DNA of 64,000 bases from Chitinophagales bacterium. GTDB taxonomy: Bacteria; Bacteroidota; Bacteroidia; Chitinophagales; UBA2359. Below the pieces are notes generated by a model, which did no database searches, had not been told where the DNA came from, and saw only the letters and a program-made list of their open reading frames with translations. The translations under genes and the position numbers were made by a program. The stretch is taken from NCBI GenBank assembly GCA_020628375.1, contig JAHDFD010000014.1, positions 25,439-89,438 of the forward strand, read 5' to 3'. This document shows positions 9,268 through 17,554 of this stretch, in pieces (position 1 is the first letter of the stretch; every line of letters starts with the position of its first letter).

Positions 9268-9378
9268 GTCAATATGTGTTGAAATGGTCGATGGTTGGTG
9301 TCAATTTGTGTTGATTTACAATTAAAGGGGTGTCAATATGTGTTGTTGGATGGGTTTGGTGGTGTCAATTTGTGTTGA
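9268..9378 (+). repeat. Four direct repeats at exact 32-bp intervals
   Basis: A core GTCAATWTGTGTTG begins at 9268, 9300, 9332 and 9364, each exactly 32 bp after the last. Copies 1 and 3 read AATATG, and copies 2 and 4 read AATTTG followed by ATTTA, so the array looks like a duplicated 64-bp doublet. The DNA between the cores differs. The array sits between the putative oriC and the InsA-like ORF. It could be an origin-linked iteron array or the multi-repeat end of a lost insertion sequence. Confidence 0.85.
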
Positions 9379-9416
9379 TTTAAGGTTTTGGCGTGATTTA
9401 AGCCGATATAAGCGAT

Positions 9417-9695
9417 TTAAGCATCAGAATATAGCGAAACCCAGTTTTTGACCGTTTGTCGCGAAATATCGAAAGTTTTGGCTATCTGACGATAGCTCAT
9501 CTTTCCTGACTGATATAGTAAGGCAACAGACTTTTTGAAAGCTTCATCATGTACCTTTCTGGGATTGTCGGAAAAAGAATTGGAACAATCCTTGCACAGG
9601 TACCTTTGTTTGCCATTGGGTTGTTTGCCATTACGAACTATATTCTCGCTTTTACATGCGTCGTTCGTACAGAGTAAAGTGGTTTTAACTTCCAT
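9417..9695 (-). CDS. IS1 InsA-like zinc-ribbon/HTH protein
   Basis: A 92-residue protein with an N-terminal zinc ribbon (Cys-x4-Cys at about residues 9-14, then Cys-x2-Cys in YLCKDCSNSF), an NGKQPNGKQRY strand, and a C-terminal helix-turn-helix (SYRQIAKTFDISRQTVKNWV). This is the layout of InsA, the DNA-binding first ORF of IS1-family elements. I see no InsB catalytic ORF on either side and no clear IS1 ends, so it is either an IS remnant or a solitary DNA-binding protein. Its stop lies 38 bp from the 32-bp repeat array. Confidence 0.7.
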   Translation of the reverse strand: MEVKTTLLCTNDACKSENIVRNGKQPNGKQRYLCKDCSNSFSDNPRKVHDEAFKKSVALLYQSGKMSYRQIAKTFDISRQTVKNWVSLYSDA

Positions 9696-9751
9696 ATAAC
9701 AGGTGAACTTTGAATTAACATAGATTTTTCCACAAGAAAAAATGCCAAGCT

Positions 9752-10366
9752 ATGATTAAAAGAAATTTAGCAGCAAAGGTAAATGCTGAAAACAATTCTG
9801 TTCCACACTTATTGGATCACCTGAAAAGGCTCGAGTCAAAAATGGATGTTCTAGGTGAACATTTTGAGAACAAGATCAAATTTGATGAAACCAAAAATGA
9901 GCAAATTAAACAATTGCATGAATTAGCACATTCGTTCAGAGGTGATCTGCTGAAAAAAGCAATGGAACCCCTGATTAATGAAATCATCGATTTTGTAAGC
10001 CAGCTTCAATTTGAAAAAGAAGAATGGGAAAAGCAATTTGAAATTGTGAATATGAATGAGCAAAATGAAAATGGTCTAAAGGTGAAAGTATTGGAAAAAG
10101 TAGCAAGGAATTATTTCAATATAGATAAAGATCTGAATGGAATGCTTAAAAAGTTTGGAATAAGCCCAATAATATCTGACGAAGGAGATGAGTATAATCC
10201 CAACATTCACAAAATAATCGATACTAAAGTTGTAGAAGGAAGAGAGAAAAAATCGGGAAGAATATATAAAAGTATTCTTACTGGTTATTTGTGGAATAAC
10301 AAAATATACAAAGCAGAAGGGGTGATCGTTTACGTTAATGAAAGTCAAATATTAAAGAAAGCTTAG
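9752..10366 (+). CDS. GrpE-like nucleotide exchange factor, divergent
   Basis: A 204-residue protein laid out like GrpE. It has a long predicted coiled coil with FENKIKFDETKNEQIKQL and SFRGDLLKKAMEPLINEIID (residues about 37-75), then a C-terminal beta segment in which GYLWNNKIYKAEGVIVYVN resembles the GrpE end Gly-Tyr-x-x-x-x-x-x-x-x-Ala-x-Val-x-Val. GrpE releases ADP from Hsp70. The sequence is far from the canonical housekeeping GrpE and no dnaK or dnaJ is adjacent, so it may serve a specialised Hsp70. The match is by eye only. A TTTTCCACA word matching the relaxed DnaA consensus lies at 9726, just upstream. Confidence 0.5.
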   Translation: MIKRNLAAKVNAENNSVPHLLDHLKRLESKMDVLGEHFENKIKFDETKNEQIKQLHELAHSFRGDLLKKAMEPLINEIIDFVSQLQFEKEEWEKQFEIVNMNEQNENGLKVKVLEKVARNYFNIDKDLNGMLKKFGISPIISDEGDEYNPNIHKIIDTKVVEGREKKSGRIYKSILTGYLWNNKIYKAEGVIVYVNESQILKKA

Positions 10367-10508
10367 AAATCGTCCTAAAAAATCAAAAAAAACGTAAGAA
10401 GTGTTCTTAATGTGGTAAAATTGCAAGCCGAAAATATTTTAACAATATTGATCGCAAGATTGTTAGACAAGAAATTGACTTTACTGAAGAAAAAAGTCTG
10501 AGTAAAAA

Positions 10509-12611
10509 ATGAACATTTCATTAGATTACCCATTGTGGTACCTTTTATTGTGTGTAGCCTTAGGGTTAGTGTACGCACTTATACTATATTTCAAAGATAA
10601 TACCTTTAAAGAAGAAAGTGGTTGGAGAAAAAATCTTAACTGGATTTTGTTCCCATTAAGATTTGTAACGGCAAGCGGTATAGCAATGCTGCTATTATCA
10701 CCGTTAACAAAACAAAGGTTTACAGATATCCAAAAGCCATATATACTTATTGCTCAGGATAATTCACAATCTATACAAAAAGCTATTGAGGAAGACAAAG
10801 GGAATGAGATCGAGAATCAAATAGCAACAATAGAAGAAGAATTAAAAGAAGCTTACGAGGTTCAGAAATTCATCTTTGATACGAATATTAAAGAGAACGA
10901 ACAAACAGATTATTCAGGAAAAATAACAAACCTTTCCGGGATGATGAATGATCTGTATGACCGTTACAGCTATCAAAATGTAGGAGCCGTAGTTTTGGCG
11001 AGCGATGGTATTTACAACGAAGGTGTGAATCCAGTGTACAGTAACTTTCAGCTCGATGTTCCTATATATACAATAGCACTAGGAGATACGGTTGCTAAAA
11101 GGGATGTGAAGATAAATCAGGTATTACACAACAGAATAGCCTATGCAGGTGATAAAACAACAATAAGAATAGATGTTTCGGCAATAAATGCAAAAGGAAC
11201 GACCACTACACTAAATGTGTATGCCGGAAAAGGAACGAAAAACAGAGTTTCAACACAAGTAATTAAAATAGACAAAGACAAGTTTTTTAACTCAAAAGAA
11301 GTCGTTCTGAAACCATCAGGAAAAGGGATTCAAACATATACAATTAGTTTAACGGGAGTTGAAAATGAGGTTACAAAAGATAATAATTTCAAAAATATTT
11401 ATATCGATGTTATTGATGGTAAACAGAAAATAAGCATACTGGCAGCAGTTCCGCATCCAGATGTTTCTGCATTGAAGCAAGCGATAGAAAATGGTAGGAA
11501 TTATGAAGTAGATGTACAGTATATAACCGATTTTGATGGAAAGATATCTGGAAAAGACCTATTTATAATGCATGGTTTACCTGCCAAAAACCGGTCAATA
11601 GATGATATAGCCGGTAAATTAAAAGCAAACAGAATTCCAGCATTGTATGTAATTAGTGGCTCAACAGATCTGGGAGCATTGAATAATCTGCAAAATGTAA
11701 TAAAAGCAGCAGGGTTTGGAAGCTCGGTAAATAAAAGTAAAGCAAAGGTAAATGCGAACTTTAACTTGTTTACCTATGATGCCGTTTTAGCACAGGATAT
11801 GCAAGCGCTTCCCCCACTCGACTCTCCGTTTGCCGAATGGAGCGCAAGTTCAACGGCTCAAGTATTAATGTATCAGAAAGTAGGAACTGTTGAAACCAAT
11901 TATCCGCTTTTAGCATTCGAACAAGCAGGAAATTATAAAACAGGTGTGTTGTGTGGAGAAGGCTTATGGAAATGGAGGATATTGGATTATACAAAAGATA
12001 AAAACTTTGAAACTGTAGATGAGCTAATATCTAAAACAGTTCAATATCTGGCAATTAAAAATGATAAAAGACAATTCAGGGTTTCACAAGCTGATAACTT
12101 ATTCAATGAAAATGAGACAATCAACTTTGGAGCAGAATTATATAATGATAGTTATGAATTGGTAAACGATCCTGATGCACAAATAACAATTTTATCAGAA
12201 AGCGGAGAAGCTTACCCTTTTACATTCAGCAAAAATTTGAATGCTTATGAATTAAATGCGGGAGTGTTGCCAGTAGGAGATTATTCATATACAGGGCAGG
12301 TAAATTATAATGGCAAAGCGCTGAAATCAAATGGGAATTTTACTGTGAAGCCATTACAATTGGAAGCGTTGAATACTACTGCAAATCATCAATTGCTTAA
12401 TAGCTTAAGTAAGAAATTTGGTGGAGAAATGGTTTATCCGGCTCAAATAGCTTCATTAGTGAATAAAATAAAGGAAAACAAAAATATAAAACCATTGATG
12501 TACAGCACTTACAAAACAGAACCAATAATCAACTATAAGTGGTTGTTAGGATTATTAATGTTATTGCTGACAATAGAATGGTTTTTCAGAAAGTTTGGAG
12601 GTTCGTATTAA
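10509..12611 (+). CDS. VWA-like membrane protein
   Basis: A 700-residue protein with two N-terminal membrane helices (about residues 7-27 and 44-63) and one at the C-terminus (about 675-693). After the second helix a strand leads into AQDNSQSIQK, which fits the metal-binding D-x-S-x-S of von Willebrand A domains, and VVLASDGIYNEG fits a later VWA strand. Beta-rich repeats follow. This layout recalls BatA-type and related Bacteroidota envelope proteins with a large periplasmic domain. No batA-E or MoxR-ATPase partner is adjacent. Its role is unknown. Confidence 0.65.
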   Translation: MNISLDYPLWYLLLCVALGLVYALILYFKDNTFKEESGWRKNLNWILFPLRFVTASGIAMLLLSPLTKQRFTDIQKPYILIAQDNSQSIQKAIEEDKGNEIENQIATIEEELKEAYEVQKFIFDTNIKENEQTDYSGKITNLSGMMNDLYDRYSYQNVGAVVLASDGIYNEGVNPVYSNFQLDVPIYTIALGDTVAKRDVKINQVLHNRIAYAGDKTTIRIDVSAINAKGTTTTLNVYAGKGTKNRVSTQVIKIDKDKFFNSKEVVLKPSGKGIQTYTISLTGVENEVTKDNNFKNIYIDVIDGKQKISILAAVPHPDVSALKQAIENGRNYEVDVQYITDFDGKISGKDLFIMHGLPAKNRSIDDIAGKLKANRIPALYVISGSTDLGALNNLQNVIKAAGFGSSVNKSKAKVNANFNLFTYDAVLAQDMQALPPLDSPFAEWSASSTAQVLMYQKVGTVETNYPLLAFEQAGNYKTGVLCGEGLWKWRILDYTKDKNFETVDELISKTVQYLAIKNDKRQFRVSQADNLFNENETINFGAELYNDSYELVNDPDAQITILSESGEAYPFTFSKNLNAYELNAGVLPVGDYSYTGQVNYNGKALKSNGNFTVKPLQLEALNTTANHQLLNSLSKKFGGEMVYPAQIASLVNKIKENKNIKPLMYSTYKTEPIINYKWLLGLLMLLLTIEWFFRKFGGSY

Positions 12612-12703
12612 TACAATAAGTGTGGAAGCTTGTGTTTCATATTGAATGATTTAGAAAGAACAATGCAAGTCTAAAGGAACAAGAATGGATTCCTGATTTG
12701 GTT

Positions 12704-12745
12704 TGGGACGCATAGTCTGGGACGCATAGTCTGGGACGCACAGTC
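12704..12745. repeat. Three tandem 14-bp repeats
   Basis: The unit TGGGACGCATAGTC occurs three times head to tail at 12704, 12718 and 12732; the third has a single T-to-C change. The tract is intergenic between the VWA gene and the convergent HhH gene. Confidence 0.9.
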
Positions 12746-12797
12746 GCCCAAACAAATCAACCATTTTAACAAACAGCCCAAAAGATAAACTAAATCA

Positions 12798-12832
12798 CAA
12801 AAAAAAACCGGCTGAAATTATTCAGCCGGTTT
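12798..12832. terminator. Rho-independent terminator
   Basis: A 12-bp perfect stem (12805-12816 with 12821-12832) with a 4-nt loop. The A-tract on the left becomes a U-tract for transcripts of the leftward HhH gene, and the stem can also serve the rightward VWA gene. Confidence 0.85.
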
Positions 12833-12856
12833 AGACAAAAAATATGTTTTCAGATT

Positions 12857-13945
12857 TTAAGCATCAGAATCATCCTTCATAATACCTAACTTGATCAATA
12901 CTGATTTAGACTTAGCTTTTGAGCCATCCATGCTCTGGAAATGGATTAAACCATCCCAATCGCCACGAGCAGCAAAAGCAGCTTGTACAGGCCACTCAGT
13001 AGGATCGATAATTTGATATTTATCACCATATTTATTTAATATAGCTCGAAGATCATCAAGTGTTTTTTCTGAAAGGGTTTGCCAGTTACTAATACCATTA
13101 TCAATTAAAACACCATTCATTACAGGACCTATTCCTTCTATGATCTGTAAATTATCAGTTTTAAGTTTACCCCATTTTCCAGGACCTGCAACACCCTGAG
13201 CCATAAAGCTTGCAAGATTATTCTCAGGTTCAGAAGATTGCTTATCTTCTAATTCTTTAAATCTTCTTTCAAGATCAGTATAACGAGATTGTAAAGCATT
13301 ATGATCGTCCTCAAGAGGGTTTTTCTTATTTCTACAATCATCCAGATCAGCACTTAAACTAGAATTCTTAGATTTAAGATCATTTAATTCTGCCTCCAGT
13401 GGATTGGCAGCATTTTTAAGCTTATTCAATTCAGCCTCTAGTTCAGCGTTTTTTGCTTTCAAAGCAGCAAATTCATCTTTCAAAGGATTTTTAGCATTTT
13501 GTAAAGAAGCAAGATTAGCAGCAATACCCGCTTTTTCAGATTCAAGACCTGTAATTCTATCTTCAACAGCTAAACGATCTTTACGAGATTGTTCTAATTC
13601 AGCTTCTAAACGAACAGATTTATCTTTCCAGGTGTCAACATCTCCTTCTAAAGCAGCGAATCTACTTTTTGAAGAATTGAAATCACTTTCAAGCAAAGCA
13701 TATTTGCTATCCCAGGCGCCTAATTTTCCTTCAAGTTCTGAATTCTTATTTTTATAAACGTTCAAATCGCCCTCTAAACTATTGTGCTTAGATTTCCAGG
13801 CAGAAACATCACGTTCTAACTCGTCAGCACGTCTTTTATATCGACTCCAAATAGCCCAGCCTAAAAGTAAGCCTAATAAAAAAGGAAGTAACCAGGCTAA
13901 CCACCACCAGTTGCAAAAATCGGTTAATATATTTGAAAATAACAT
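12857..13945 (-). CDS. Membrane-anchored coiled-coil protein with C-terminal helix-hairpin-helix domain
   Basis: A 362-residue protein. A Trp-rich membrane helix (about residues 12-32) is followed by some 200 residues of coiled coil built from repeated 'Leu-Glu-x-Asp-(Leu)-x-x-x-Lys-x-Lys' units. The C-terminus (about 265-345) has LQIIEGIGPVMNGVLIDNGI, a helix-hairpin-helix motif of the type found in predicted 5'-nuclease-like and ribosomal-protein-like HhH domains, then PTEWPVQAAFAARGDWDGL. Function is unknown. It may link the inner membrane to DNA or to another protein. It lies 17 bp downstream of the OmpA gene and is probably co-transcribed with it. Confidence 0.7.
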   Translation of the reverse strand: MLFSNILTDFCNWWWLAWLLPFLLGLLLGWAIWSRYKRRADELERDVSAWKSKHNSLEGDLNVYKNKNSELEGKLGAWDSKYALLESDFNSSKSRFAALEGDVDTWKDKSVRLEAELEQSRKDRLAVEDRITGLESEKAGIAANLASLQNAKNPLKDEFAALKAKNAELEAELNKLKNAANPLEAELNDLKSKNSSLSADLDDCRNKKNPLEDDHNALQSRYTDLERRFKELEDKQSSEPENNLASFMAQGVAGPGKWGKLKTDNLQIIEGIGPVMNGVLIDNGISNWQTLSEKTLDDLRAILNKYGDKYQIIDPTEWPVQAAFAARGDWDGLIHFQSMDGSKAKSKSVLIKLGIMKDDSDA

Positions 13946-13962
13946 TGTATTAAAATTTAGAA

Positions 13963-14787
13963 TTATTTAATGATTTGTAGCTCTGCTCTTCGATTATCAG
14001 CTCTACCTTTTTCGGTAGCATTATCAGCTATTGGCTGAGCTTCACCTTTAGATTCAGAAATAATTTTGGAAGAAGAAATCCCTTTAGAAAGTAAATAGTT
14101 TTTAATAGCATCAGCTCTTCCCTGACCCAGACGTAAATTAGCGTCGGGTGATCCAACGTTATCAGTATGTCCCAAAATACGAATACGTTCACCGCTTTTT
14201 TTAACACGATCAACTACTTCATCTAAATAAGCTTCAACTTCAGCATCACTTAATTTTTGTGTAGAAGCAAAAGGGAAATAAACAATAGTTCTATCATCGA
14301 CTTCTTTGATCTTTAAAGTATTGCGTAATGCTCTAAAGGTAATAAGATCATTACGAAGGTTTTCTTCGCAATCTTTAGTATAATTACCTTCAACAACACG
14401 AATTTTATCGTCAGCTAAATTGAAAAACTCACGAACATTTTTGGCGCGAGATAAAGCTAGGTCTTCTCGCTCATCTTGAAATTGATAACCCTTAATTTGA
14501 AGGATTTCATTGTCTTTTAAACTGGTTACTAAAGAATCTAAATATTTATTCCATCGAGCAGAAAGTTTAGGTTTATCATCATCACAATCAAAACCTACTA
14601 AAGTCTCTTTTTCATTAGAAACGACAGCATTTTTGTTGTTATTAGATGAAATCCCGTTATATTGGTCGGAACTACTAGCTGCGCCAAGAACAGCTCCTTT
14701 GTCAGTATCGACACAGCAGCAATTATTCGCAACATAGTAATAGAATAATCCCAGAAGTAACCATAAAATGAATACTAATATTCTCAT
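13963..14787 (-). CDS. OmpA-family peptidoglycan-binding membrane protein
   Basis: A 274-residue protein with one N-terminal hydrophobic helix (residues about 3-21) ending in three cysteines. The C-terminal OmpA domain (about 165-272) has the hallmark GHTDNVGSPDANLRLGQGRA, and the late GRADNRRAELQI stretch that contributes to peptidoglycan binding. A segment at about 95-125 (KGYQFQDEREDLALSRAKNV) resembles a degenerate first OmpA-like domain, so the protein may carry two. It probably ties the envelope to peptidoglycan. It is the first gene of a two-gene unit with the coiled-coil/HhH gene. Confidence 0.8.
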   Translation of the reverse strand: MRILVFILWLLLGLFYYYVANNCCCVDTDKGAVLGAASSSDQYNGISSNNNKNAVVSNEKETLVGFDCDDDKPKLSARWNKYLDSLVTSLKDNEILQIKGYQFQDEREDLALSRAKNVREFFNLADDKIRVVEGNYTKDCEENLRNDLITFRALRNTLKIKEVDDRTIVYFPFASTQKLSDAEVEAYLDEVVDRVKKSGERIRILGHTDNVGSPDANLRLGQGRADAIKNYLLSKGISSSKIISESKGEAQPIADNATEKGRADNRRAELQIIK

Positions 14788-15043
14788 ATTTTCTGGTTTG
14801 AATAATGAAATTTAACATTATTTTGACCATGAATTACGAAAAAAAGTCACTTAAAATTTTGTTTTGTCAATATTGTTTATTAAGGGTGTGCGATTTTGTA
14901 GTTTAGATGAGAAAAAAATATGGTATTCTTACAAGGTTAAAAATAGCATATTAAAATATTCTATAAAAAATAATATTAACAAGGAGGAATTAAAACGAAA
15001 TGGTATTTTTACTTATAAAATTGAAATAAAAGAGAAGATCTAA

Positions 15044-15721
15044 ATGGCAATAATTTCAAAACAAAATTTCAGCTTTCTGAAACAAATAGCTGAGAATAAT
15101 AACAAAATATGGTTCGATACCAATAAAGATAAATATCTTGAAGCGCATCAGAATATAAAAGACTTTAATGCTGCTTTATTAGAAATAATGCAACAGTATG
15201 ATAATATTGAAAAACTAAAACTTTACAGAATTTATAGAGATGTACGCTTTTCAAAAGATAAAACACCTTATAAGCATTATTGGCATATAGGCTTAGTCAG
15301 AGCAACAGCACAATTAAGAGGAGGATATTTTATGGGCATACAACCAAATGGAGAATCTGTAGTTGGTGGTGGTTTTTATTCCCCAAATAAAGAAGATCTG
15401 AAATTAATAAGAGATAAGATCGTGCAAGATGATGAACCATTCAGGGCAGTATTTGAAGATAAAAAGTTCAAAAAAGAATTTGGTGTTTTACGAGGAGAGC
15501 AACTCAAAACTGCGCCGAAAGGATATGATAAAGAACACCCTGCAATTGACTTATTACGATACAAGCAAATGTATGTATTTAAGAAATTTTCTGATAGAGA
15601 AGTGCTGAAAGAAACGTTTATAGAACAAGTGGTAACAACCTTCAAAAATGTAAGACCATTCTTTGATTTGATGAGTGAAGTATTAACAACAGATCTGAAC
15701 GGAGAACCGCTTTATGAGTAA
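15044..15721 (+). CDS. DUF2461 (TIGR02453) family protein
   Basis: A 225-residue protein of normal length for DUF2461. The features I recognise are the FLKQIAENNNKIWFDTNKDKY opening split around Asn-Asn-x-x-x-Trp-Phe, the RIYRDVRFSKDKTPYK motif near residue 66 and the GGYFMGIQPNGESVVGGGFY segment near residue 93. The family is widespread and biochemically uncharacterised. It lies 24 bp upstream of the LytTR regulator on the same strand, so the two are probably co-transcribed. Confidence 0.85.
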   Translation: MAIISKQNFSFLKQIAENNNKIWFDTNKDKYLEAHQNIKDFNAALLEIMQQYDNIEKLKLYRIYRDVRFSKDKTPYKHYWHIGLVRATAQLRGGYFMGIQPNGESVVGGGFYSPNKEDLKLIRDKIVQDDEPFRAVFEDKKFKKEFGVLRGEQLKTAPKGYDKEHPAIDLLRYKQMYVFKKFSDREVLKETFIEQVVTTFKNVRPFFDLMSEVLTTDLNGEPLYE

Positions 15722-15745
15722 TTAGTGATAATTGATGAAAGATAA

Positions 15746-16468
15746 ATGATGATTGATGAAAATGAAATACTGAAATGTGTAGTGGTAGATGATGAACCAC
15801 ATGCTGCAGAATTGCTGGAAATGTATATAGCAAAAACACCATTTATAGAATTAATATACAAAGAAACCGATCCGTGGAAGGCAGTGAAATACTTGAAAGA
15901 AAATAAAGTTGATCTGCTATTTCTGGATGTACAAATGGAAGGCTTAACAGGTTTACAAGTATTGGATATACTAGAAGACAGACCTCCGGTTATACTAACA
16001 ACCGCATATCAGGAATATGCACTGAAAGGATATGAATATAAAATCGAAGATTACCTGTTAAAACCATATTCCTACGATCGTTTTCTGAAAGCAGTAACAG
16101 GCATAAGTAATCGAAAAAAAACGGTAAGAGCAGTCAGTGAACAAACAGAAAAAAACAACGATCATATCTTTTTAAAAGGAGATGCAAAAAACAAATTCCA
16201 CAGAATAAAATACGATGATATATTATATGTCGAAGGGTTGAGAAACTATGTTCAATTTCATTGTGAAGAAGAAAAAATAATAACACTTCAGAATATGAAA
16301 AACCTGCAAGAGTTACTCCCAAATACGCAATTTATCAGAGTACATAAATCCTACATAATAAACCTGCAAAAAATAAAATCAGTAGAAGGAAATAGTGTAC
16401 AATTAGGAAATAAAGATTTACCGATAGGAGCAAGTTATAAAGCTGATTTTTTGGCTAAATTGAAATGA
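15746..16468 (+). CDS. LytTR-family response regulator
   Basis: A 240-residue two-domain regulator. The receiver domain (about residues 9-125) has the acidic pair in VVVDDEP, the phosphoacceptor Asp in LLFLDVQM (about residue 61), and the Thr and Lys positions (LTTAYQEYAL and YLLKPYS). The C-terminal LytTR DNA-binding domain (about 140-238) has DILYVEGLRNYVQFH and the FIRVHKSYIINLQKI strand. Such proteins pair with LytS-type sensor kinases, but no kinase gene is in the window. Two ATGs are adjacent at the start; the first is used here. Confidence 0.92.
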   Translation: MMIDENEILKCVVVDDEPHAAELLEMYIAKTPFIELIYKETDPWKAVKYLKENKVDLLFLDVQMEGLTGLQVLDILEDRPPVILTTAYQEYALKGYEYKIEDYLLKPYSYDRFLKAVTGISNRKKTVRAVSEQTEKNNDHIFLKGDAKNKFHRIKYDDILYVEGLRNYVQFHCEEEKIITLQNMKNLQELLPNTQFIRVHKSYIINLQKIKSVEGNSVQLGNKDLPIGASYKADFLAKLK

Positions 16469-16504
16469 AAGACGAAATACTTCAAAAAGCAAAAAATATA
16501 ATTA

Positions 16505-16650
16505 ACCTAAGTTGCGATAAATCTCAACTGTCAACAGTACAATGGTCCACTGTCCACAAAAAAAACATTATACTCGTGAAGAGTAAGGTTTTGTGGTCTG
16601 ATAAACAGTCGTCTATGTACAAAAATGTCATTATACATCGCAACTTGAAT
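16505..16650. mobile_element. MITE-like element, copy 1
   Basis: A 146-bp element with inverted ends (AAGTTGCGAT at 16509-16518, its exact complement at 16637-16646), extending outwards imperfectly by 4 bp on each side. It is flanked by a 6-bp duplication TAATTA at 16499-16504 and 16651-16656. An internal stem pairs a CCACAAAA word with TTTTGTGG. It has no transposase. It lies 36 bp after the LytTR gene. A second copy is at 26427. Confidence 0.85.
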
Positions 16651-16689
16651 TAATTATACAAAATTAAAAATTAAAAAACGTACAAATTT

Positions 16690-16735
16690 TCGTGTCATAT
16701 TGAGCGCAATGTAATGAAGTCGAAATATAGACACC
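16690..16735. repeat. Intergenic palindromic repeat with TGAGCG...GAAGTCGAA core
   Basis: CATATTGAGCGC followed by GAAGTCGAAATATAG forms a short imperfect hairpin. A related copy with the core CTGAGCGAAGCCGAAG is at 49119-49150. Repeats of this kind are common between genes in Bacteroidota. The rest of this gap up to 16840 shows nothing else. Confidence 0.5.
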
Positions 16736-16840
16736 TCCCTATTTCTCAGGGATAACTCTTATATTGGGCTTAACTTTATAGTAGTTCACGCTCTCATAAA
16801 TGTACGATATATTAAAGTTAAAATGGTATTACAGCAATAC

Positions 16841-17338
16841 TTATGCACTCAAAGTAAGTTTAAGATACTCCTTACCCGTTTCACTATCCACAAGAACTTC
16901 TTCTTTATCTATTCCCCATTTTTTTAATAAAGCAATTGAGTTTACGTTTTTAGCACTTACAGTAGCAATAATTCTTCTTTCCCAACTTTTTTGCATTGTT
17001 TTTAATAAAGAAAGAACTTCGGTCATTACTCCTTTACGCCTTTCTTCAGGATGAATCATATAGACTATTTCCAGTTCATTTTCATTCGTATGCTCAGTTT
17101 CCTTGAGTTCGAGATGACCACACAATAAATCATCTTTATAAATTCCCCAAAGCCAAAACCAACGATCATCGGTACGTTCATATATTTCAAACACTTTCTT
17201 AAGTGACGGATTATTATTATTGCCACCCATAAATTGTTGTGAGATTGGATCTAAGGCAGTCTCGATCGCTCTCTTTTCATCAACTTGTTGATAAGGCTTC
17301 AGTGTAAACTGTTTTGATTTTAATATGGGAGGATACAT
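16841..17338 (-). CDS. GNAT family N-acetyltransferase
   Basis: A 165-residue RimJ/RimL-type acetyltransferase. It has the early LKSKQFTLKPYQQVDE strand and a central EIVYMIHPEERRKGVMTEVL segment, where Arg-Arg-Lys-Gly-x-x is the acetyl-CoA pyrophosphate-binding loop. A later SAKNVNSIALLKKWGI helix is typical of the family. It uses acetyl-CoA; the acceptor is unknown. It stands alone between two repeat-containing gaps. Confidence 0.82.
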   Translation of the reverse strand: MYPPILKSKQFTLKPYQQVDEKRAIETALDPISQQFMGGNNNNPSLKKVFEIYERTDDRWFWLWGIYKDDLLCGHLELKETEHTNENELEIVYMIHPEERRKGVMTEVLSLLKTMQKSWERRIIATVSAKNVNSIALLKKWGIDKEEVLVDSETGKEYLKLTLSA

Positions 17339-17391
17339 AAGGCTACAATTATATGACTAGTTAAATACTACTATTACATTTACTTACCTCC

Positions 17392-17410
17392 GTTGTGTCT
17401 CCAGACCAAC
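17392..17410. repeat. Dispersed palindromic (REP-like) repeat
   Basis: GTTGTGTCTCCAGACCAAC is an imperfect palindrome, followed by GGATAACTGAAAAG. Related palindromes, some followed by a similar GGATAcTTGAAaAG tail, lie at 19816, 25284, 28077, 28111 and 52113, always between genes. Confidence 0.65.
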
Positions 17411-17554
17411 GGATAACTGAAAAGAGGAGATTTTTTGTAATAAAAGAAATTTTTTCTAAAGAAACAAAGAATATGTATAGTAGTGTGGATTAGTAATTAA
17501 ATTAACACAACAAAATATTTAAGAATAGAATATGAAACAATAAAGCAAAGTGAT

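Noticed and set aside
9268..9378. CRISPR array
   Set aside because: The conserved core is only about 14 bp with 18-bp gaps, there are just four units and no cas genes. It is not a CRISPR.
16465..16653. A 62-codon plus-strand frame after the LytTR gene
   Set aside because: Almost all of it lies in MITE copy 1. The homologous frame is not kept in copy 2, so it is not a gene.
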